Part shown: positions 7,242 through 9,036 of the stretch, piece after piece
Layout of the letters: each line of letters opens with the position of its first letter
Numbering within the stretch: the first letter of the stretch is position 1
Origin: Candidatus Falkowiibacteriota bacterium
GTDB lineage: Bacteria > Patescibacteria > ABY1 > BM507 > UBA12075
NCBI GenBank assembly: GCA_030636285.1
Contig: DAOVXE010000018.1
Coordinates: forward strand, 1-9,036
DNA: 9,036 nucleotides
Direction: 5' to 3'
The notes under the pieces: generated by a model
What the model saw: the letters and a program-made list of their open reading frames with translations, nothing else
What the model was told of the DNA's origin: nothing
Databases searched by the model: none
Translations under genes and position numbers: made by a program

Positions 7242-7301
7242 AAAAGGTTGGCTTAATTCTTAGAATTAGCAAAAGATTTCTTTATATAGATAGTGTGAGT
7301 A

Positions 7302-7346
7302 AAAAAAATCGCCGGAAATGGTGATTTTTTCTATGGCGGTTTTTTT
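7302..7346 (+). terminator. Overlapping alternative intrinsic terminators after the ABC-F gene
   Basis: Two hairpins share one 5' arm. The short form pairs 7303-7313 with 7320-7330 (11 bp including one G-U, loop GGAAAT) and ends in six Ts. The long form pairs 7302-7313 with 7335-7346 (12 bp including one U-G, 21-base loop) and ends in seven Ts. They cannot form together. Either would terminate ABC-F transcription about 60-100 bases after its stop; the A-rich 5' arm means the short form could also act on the other strand. Confidence 0.8.
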
Positions 7347-7352
7347 AAAAAC

Positions 7353-7391
7353 GCAAGAAATGTTTATATTTGCGCGTAATAATAAGTGAGG
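7353..7391 (+). promoter_or_regulatory. Possible promoter/leader element upstream of the 7427 gene, shared with 8824-8863
   Basis: No good -35/-10 pair with 17-base spacing precedes the gene at 7427; TATATT (7365-7370) is a -10-like match but its -35 is weak. The segment contains GCAAGAAA, then TTTGCG (7369-7374), then TAATAA and GAGG. The same order occurs at 8824-8863 after the last gene. The TTTGCG-to-AGG part also recurs at 5016-5039. This may be a local promoter type or chance in AT-rich DNA. Confidence 0.25.
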
Positions 7392-7426
7392 CCTTAAAAG
7401 ACAATTATTATTAACAAATCAATCGT

Positions 7427-7864
7427 ATGAAATCCAAAAAATTTTATGTGAGCCTGGCTGTGCTCACTTTGATCCTAACAGCCGGAGTCGTTTCAGTATC
7501 AGCCTACCAGGGTGACTATACCGTGGAAGGATCGGATTGTACGCCGGAAAAGCATGCAATTATGGAAGCGGCATTTAGCACCGGCAACTATGATGCCTGG
7601 GCCGGGCAAATGGCTGGCAAAGGCAGAGTAACCCAGGTTGTGAACGAAGGTAATTTTGCCAAGTTTGCCCAAGCCCATAAACTGGGCCAAGCTGGCGACA
7701 AAGCCGGAGCTGACGCGCTTAGGGCAGAACTGGGCCTTAGGGGCAGTAATGGCGAGCGCATGGGCGCCGGACACAGAGGCGGCAATGGCGAACGAAGCGG
7801 CCAAAAACAAGGCAACGGCCAGGGCCAAAAACAAGGCAATGGCGGCAGCAGCTTGAACCAATAA
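7427..7864 (+). CDS. Small secreted protein with Gly/Gln/Asn-rich tail, function unknown
   Basis: The 145-residue product begins with a classical signal peptide: basic MKSKK, hydrophobic core to about residue 22, and a likely cleavage after VSA (Ala26). The mature part has a single helical region (about 38-104) with YDAWAGQM, GRVTQVVNEGNFAKFAQAH and GADALRAELGLR stretches. I associate this type with Patescibacteria secreted proteins of unknown role, from memory rather than a search. Only one cysteine (Cys38) remains after cleavage. The last ~40 residues are low complexity, with NGER and GQKQGNG repeats, probably disordered and possibly surface-exposed. The gene has its own terminators on both sides, so it appears to be transcribed alone. 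Its GC content (about two thirds in 7741-7800) is far above the restriction genes. No Shine-Dalgarno motif is visible; ATG 7427 is chosen because it gives the intact signal peptide. Confidence 0.88.
   Translation: MKSKKFYVSLAVLTLILTAGVVSVSAYQGDYTVEGSDCTPEKHAIMEAAFSTGNYDAWAGQMAGKGRVTQVVNEGNFAKFAQAHKLGQAGDKAGADALRAELGLRGSNGERMGAGHRGGNGERSGQKQGNGQGQKQGNGGSSLNQ
7799..7846 (+). repeat. Two 24-bp tandem units coding the GQKQGNG tail
   Basis: The 21-base segment at 7799-7819, beginning GGCCAAAAACAAGG, recurs at 7823-7843 with one C/T difference, giving a 24-bp period (eight residues). It lies in the low-complexity tail of the secreted protein. Changes in unit number would alter tail length in frame. 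Confidence 0.8.
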
Positions 7865-7895
7865 GCCATAAAGCTTATTATGCCAAGAGCCCAAT

Positions 7896-7927
7896 AAAAG
7901 CAATCCCGAGTATTCGGGATTGCTTTT
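7896..7927 (+). terminator. Strong intrinsic terminator, 14-bp perfect hairpin
   Basis: Positions 7896-7909 pair perfectly with 7914-7927 around a 4-base loop (GTAT). The core is CAATCCCGA/TCGGGATTG, flanked by AAAAG and CTTTT. It lies 32 bases after the stop of the small secreted protein gene. The symmetric A and T flanks could terminate in both directions. Confidence 0.92.
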
Positions 7928-7954
7928 GTAATATCAGCGGATTAGTGGTATAAT
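7926..7954 (+). promoter_or_regulatory. Extended -10 promoter for the 7986 gene
   Basis: TTGTAA at 7926-7931 (four of six -35 bases), a 17-base spacer, and a perfect extended -10, TGGTATAAT, ending at 7954. Transcription would start near 7961, about 25 bases before ATG 7986. The -35 box overlaps the last bases of the upstream terminator. A second TATAAT follows at 7960-7965. Confidence 0.7.
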
Positions 7955-7985
7955 CAGGGTATAATTAATCCTTATAACAAAATCC

Positions 7986-8741
7986 ATGAAACATTTTAAA
8001 ATTACCGCAAGCGTTATCATTTTAATGTTAATGCTTACGCCGTTTATTTCTTTTGCCGCTAAAGCCGAACAAAAAGGAACTAACGAGCCGGGAACAGGCA
8101 CCGGTATTGCCACTCCTGAATTAAAAGAAGAAAGCCAGGGTACGGGGCAAGGCGCGGAAGCTCCAAAACAAACCATGCTGCAAAACCAGGGGGAAGAACA
8201 GCAGAATACAGTAGGCTTACAGCAAGATGCTCAAGCCGGACAAAGGGCAATGGATGGAAGCGCCCAGGGCAGTCAAACACAAAATCAGGTCGTTGGCAAA
8301 GGCCAAAACCAAGCCAGTGACAAGGCTATCCAAAGAAGAAGCAAGGTGGCTAATGCTGTTCAGGAAATGCTCCAAGTAGCCGAACGCAACCAAGGGGTCG
8401 GGCAGCAGATCCGGACTATTGCCCAAACCCAGAACCAAAGCCAGGAGCAGATAGAAGCGACAATGGAGCAGGTTAAAAATCGCGGGCAGTTAAAGAAATT
8501 TTTCTTTGGTCCGGATTATAAGAATCTTAATTCAGTAGAAGACAGACTGGCAAATCATACGGAAAAACTGGATGAGTTAAAAGATTTGGCAGCTCAAATT
8601 ACAAGCCCGGCTGATGTTGCCGCGCTTCTTGAGCAGATAGAAGTTATGGAGCAAATTGGGACAGAACTGGAAAATGAAGTAGCAACTGAGAAAAAAGGCT
8701 TTAGTTTATTTGGCTGGCTAAATAAATGGCTGGCAAAATAA
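7986..8741 (+). CDS. Secreted or membrane-associated coiled-coil protein, function unknown
   Basis: The 251-residue product starts with a signal peptide (MKHFK, hydrophobic core 6-22, likely cleavage near SFAAKA, residues 22-27). Residues 28-115 are a Gln, Gly, Asn and Thr-rich stretch, probably disordered. From about 117 the sequence becomes ordered and helical: RSKVANAVQEMLQVAERNQGVGQQIRTIAQTQ region, then FFFGPDY at 172-178, then a long charged helix pair at 182-236 (EDRLANHTEKLDELKDLAAQ and EQIEVMEQIGTELE segments). It ends in an amphipathic aromatic helix, GFSLFGWLNKWLAK (238-251), that could bind the membrane. I recall this architecture as recurrent in Patescibacteria (Falkowbacteria-like genomes), but that is memory, not a search. 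No catalytic motif or cysteine is present. It has its own promoter and terminator. ATG 7986 gives the complete signal peptide. Confidence 0.88.
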   Translation: MKHFKITASVIILMLMLTPFISFAAKAEQKGTNEPGTGTGIATPELKEESQGTGQGAEAPKQTMLQNQGEEQQNTVGLQQDAQAGQRAMDGSAQGSQTQNQVVGKGQNQASDKAIQRRSKVANAVQEMLQVAERNQGVGQQIRTIAQTQNQSQEQIEATMEQVKNRGQLKKFFFGPDYKNLNSVEDRLANHTEKLDELKDLAAQITSPADVAALLEQIEVMEQIGTELENEVATEKKGFSLFGWLNKWLAK

Positions 8742-8764
8742 ATTTTGGAAACCGATATATTTGT

Positions 8765-8796
8765 AAGGAAATCCGCCGAAAACGGCGGTTTTCCTT
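8765..8796 (+). terminator. Intrinsic terminator after the 7986 gene
   Basis: 8765-8778 pairs with 8783-8796 around an AAAA loop. Thirteen of 14 positions pair, with one T-T mismatch between 8772 and 8789. The top six pairs are all G-C (CCGCCG/CGGCGG), followed by TTTT. It lies 23 bases after the stop codon. Confidence 0.88.
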
Positions 8797-8823
8797 AATA
8801 TAGTGAATTTAATGTATATTTTT

Positions 8824-8863
8824 GCAAGAAACTTTGGTTTTTTTGCGTATTACTAAATAGAGG
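8824..8863 (+). other. Copy of the GCAAGAAA-TTTGCG-GAGG element, no gene seen behind it
   Basis: This AT-rich gap contains GCAAGAAA (8824-8831), TTTGCG (8842-8847) and GAGG (8860-8863) in the same order as 7353-7391. If it is a promoter or leader it points to something beyond the right edge. ACTTTGG also occurs here at 8831-8837 and again at 8888-8894. I see no reading frame between 8742 and 9036 worth calling. Confidence 0.25.
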
Positions 8864-8887
8864 AAATTAATTAAACAATATAACTAA

Positions 8888-9036
8888 ACTTTGGTACTTT
8901 TTAAAACAGTATTTTTTATAGTAACATTCGATTTCGCTAATATTGTTTATTTTCTTGCTGCGGAACTCGCTATCGCTCAAACAGCCTCGCTTCAAAAATA
9001 AACAATATTAGCGAAATCTATAAAAAATGCCAAAGT
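8888..9036. repeat. Long inverted repeat with 41-base loop, truncated at the window edge
   Basis: GATTTCGCTAATATTG at the start of 8930-8953 is the perfect reverse complement of the end of 8995-9018; all 24 bases pair. The loop (8954-8994) holds repeated CGCT words. Homology extends outward: ATTTTTTATA at 8911-8920 matches 9019-9028 inverted, and ACTTTGG at 8888-8894 matches CCAAAGT at 9030-9036. The left arm has extra bases, TAACATTC at 8922-8929 and about 14 more at 8895-8910. It could be a dispersed palindrome or miniature transposable element; no transposase is present. The right arm may continue outside the window. Confidence 0.8.

Noticed and set aside
7251..7270. Weak hairpin GC-TAATTC/GAATTA-GC after the ABC-F stop
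   Set aside because: Short, AT-rich, bulged and without an immediate T run; the real terminators lie at 7302-7346.
7499..7903. 134-residue minus-strand frame over the secreted protein gene
   Set aside because: Antisense of GC-rich repetitive coding sequence, and it begins within the terminator hairpin region.
1..9036. Alternative genetic code with TGA as a sense codon, known in some Patescibacteria
   Set aside because: No in-frame TGA occurs in about 2,700 codons of the called genes, so there is no sign of TGA reassignment, although none of these genes happens to end in TGA either.
1..9036. CRISPR array, tRNA, rRNA or transposase
   Set aside because: No regularly spaced repeats, cloverleaf, rRNA-like stretch or transposase motif was seen on either strand.

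Overview
The window looks like a piece of a Patescibacteria (Candidate Phyla Radiation) genome. The evidence is indirect: a protein with two CxxC-x17-CxxC zinc ribbons and a histone-H1-like lysine tail, a compact ABC-F protein with a divergent second ATPase half, and two small secreted proteins of types I associate with that group. Shine-Dalgarno motifs are almost absent, intergenic gaps are short, and every gene reads in the standard code. The phylum is an inference from protein style, not from a marker gene.

Positions 1-4967 carry a type I restriction-modification operon on the + strand, cut off at the left edge. In order they hold the tail of an unidentified reading frame (ends 109), an unrecognised 216-codon gene (105-755) that appears to start at ATT, hsdS (758-1903) and hsdR (1905-4967). 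The last three are separated by only 1-2 bases. hsdM is not in the window; if the system is complete it should lie to the left. HsdS carries four perfect 12-bp repeats in its central spacer helix, the same kind of feature that switches specificity in the EcoR124 family. HsdR has all nuclease and helicase motifs I looked for. The accessory gene and the HsdS target-recognition domains are far more AT-rich than hsdR, so this part of the operon looks mosaic.

Positions 4968-7346 hold two genes behind their own candidate promoters: the CxxC-x17-CxxC protein (5077-5748) and the ABC-F ATPase (5790-7241). They end at a pair of overlapping intrinsic terminators (7302-7346).

Positions 7347-8796 hold two separately transcribed secreted proteins (7427-7864 and 7986-8741), each followed by a clear hairpin terminator. 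Their base composition is markedly more GC-rich than the restriction operon, reaching about two thirds GC within the first gene.

The last ~150 bases (8888-9036) form a long inverted repeat with a perfect 24-bp core stem around a 41-base loop, truncated by the window edge. It resembles a mobile or dispersed palindromic element, and may also explain why the sequence ends here.

The most promising unexplained item is the accessory gene at 105-755. It has an N-terminal cysteine cluster, a possible C-terminal sliding-clamp-binding motif, and a position directly ahead of hsdS in a restriction operon.
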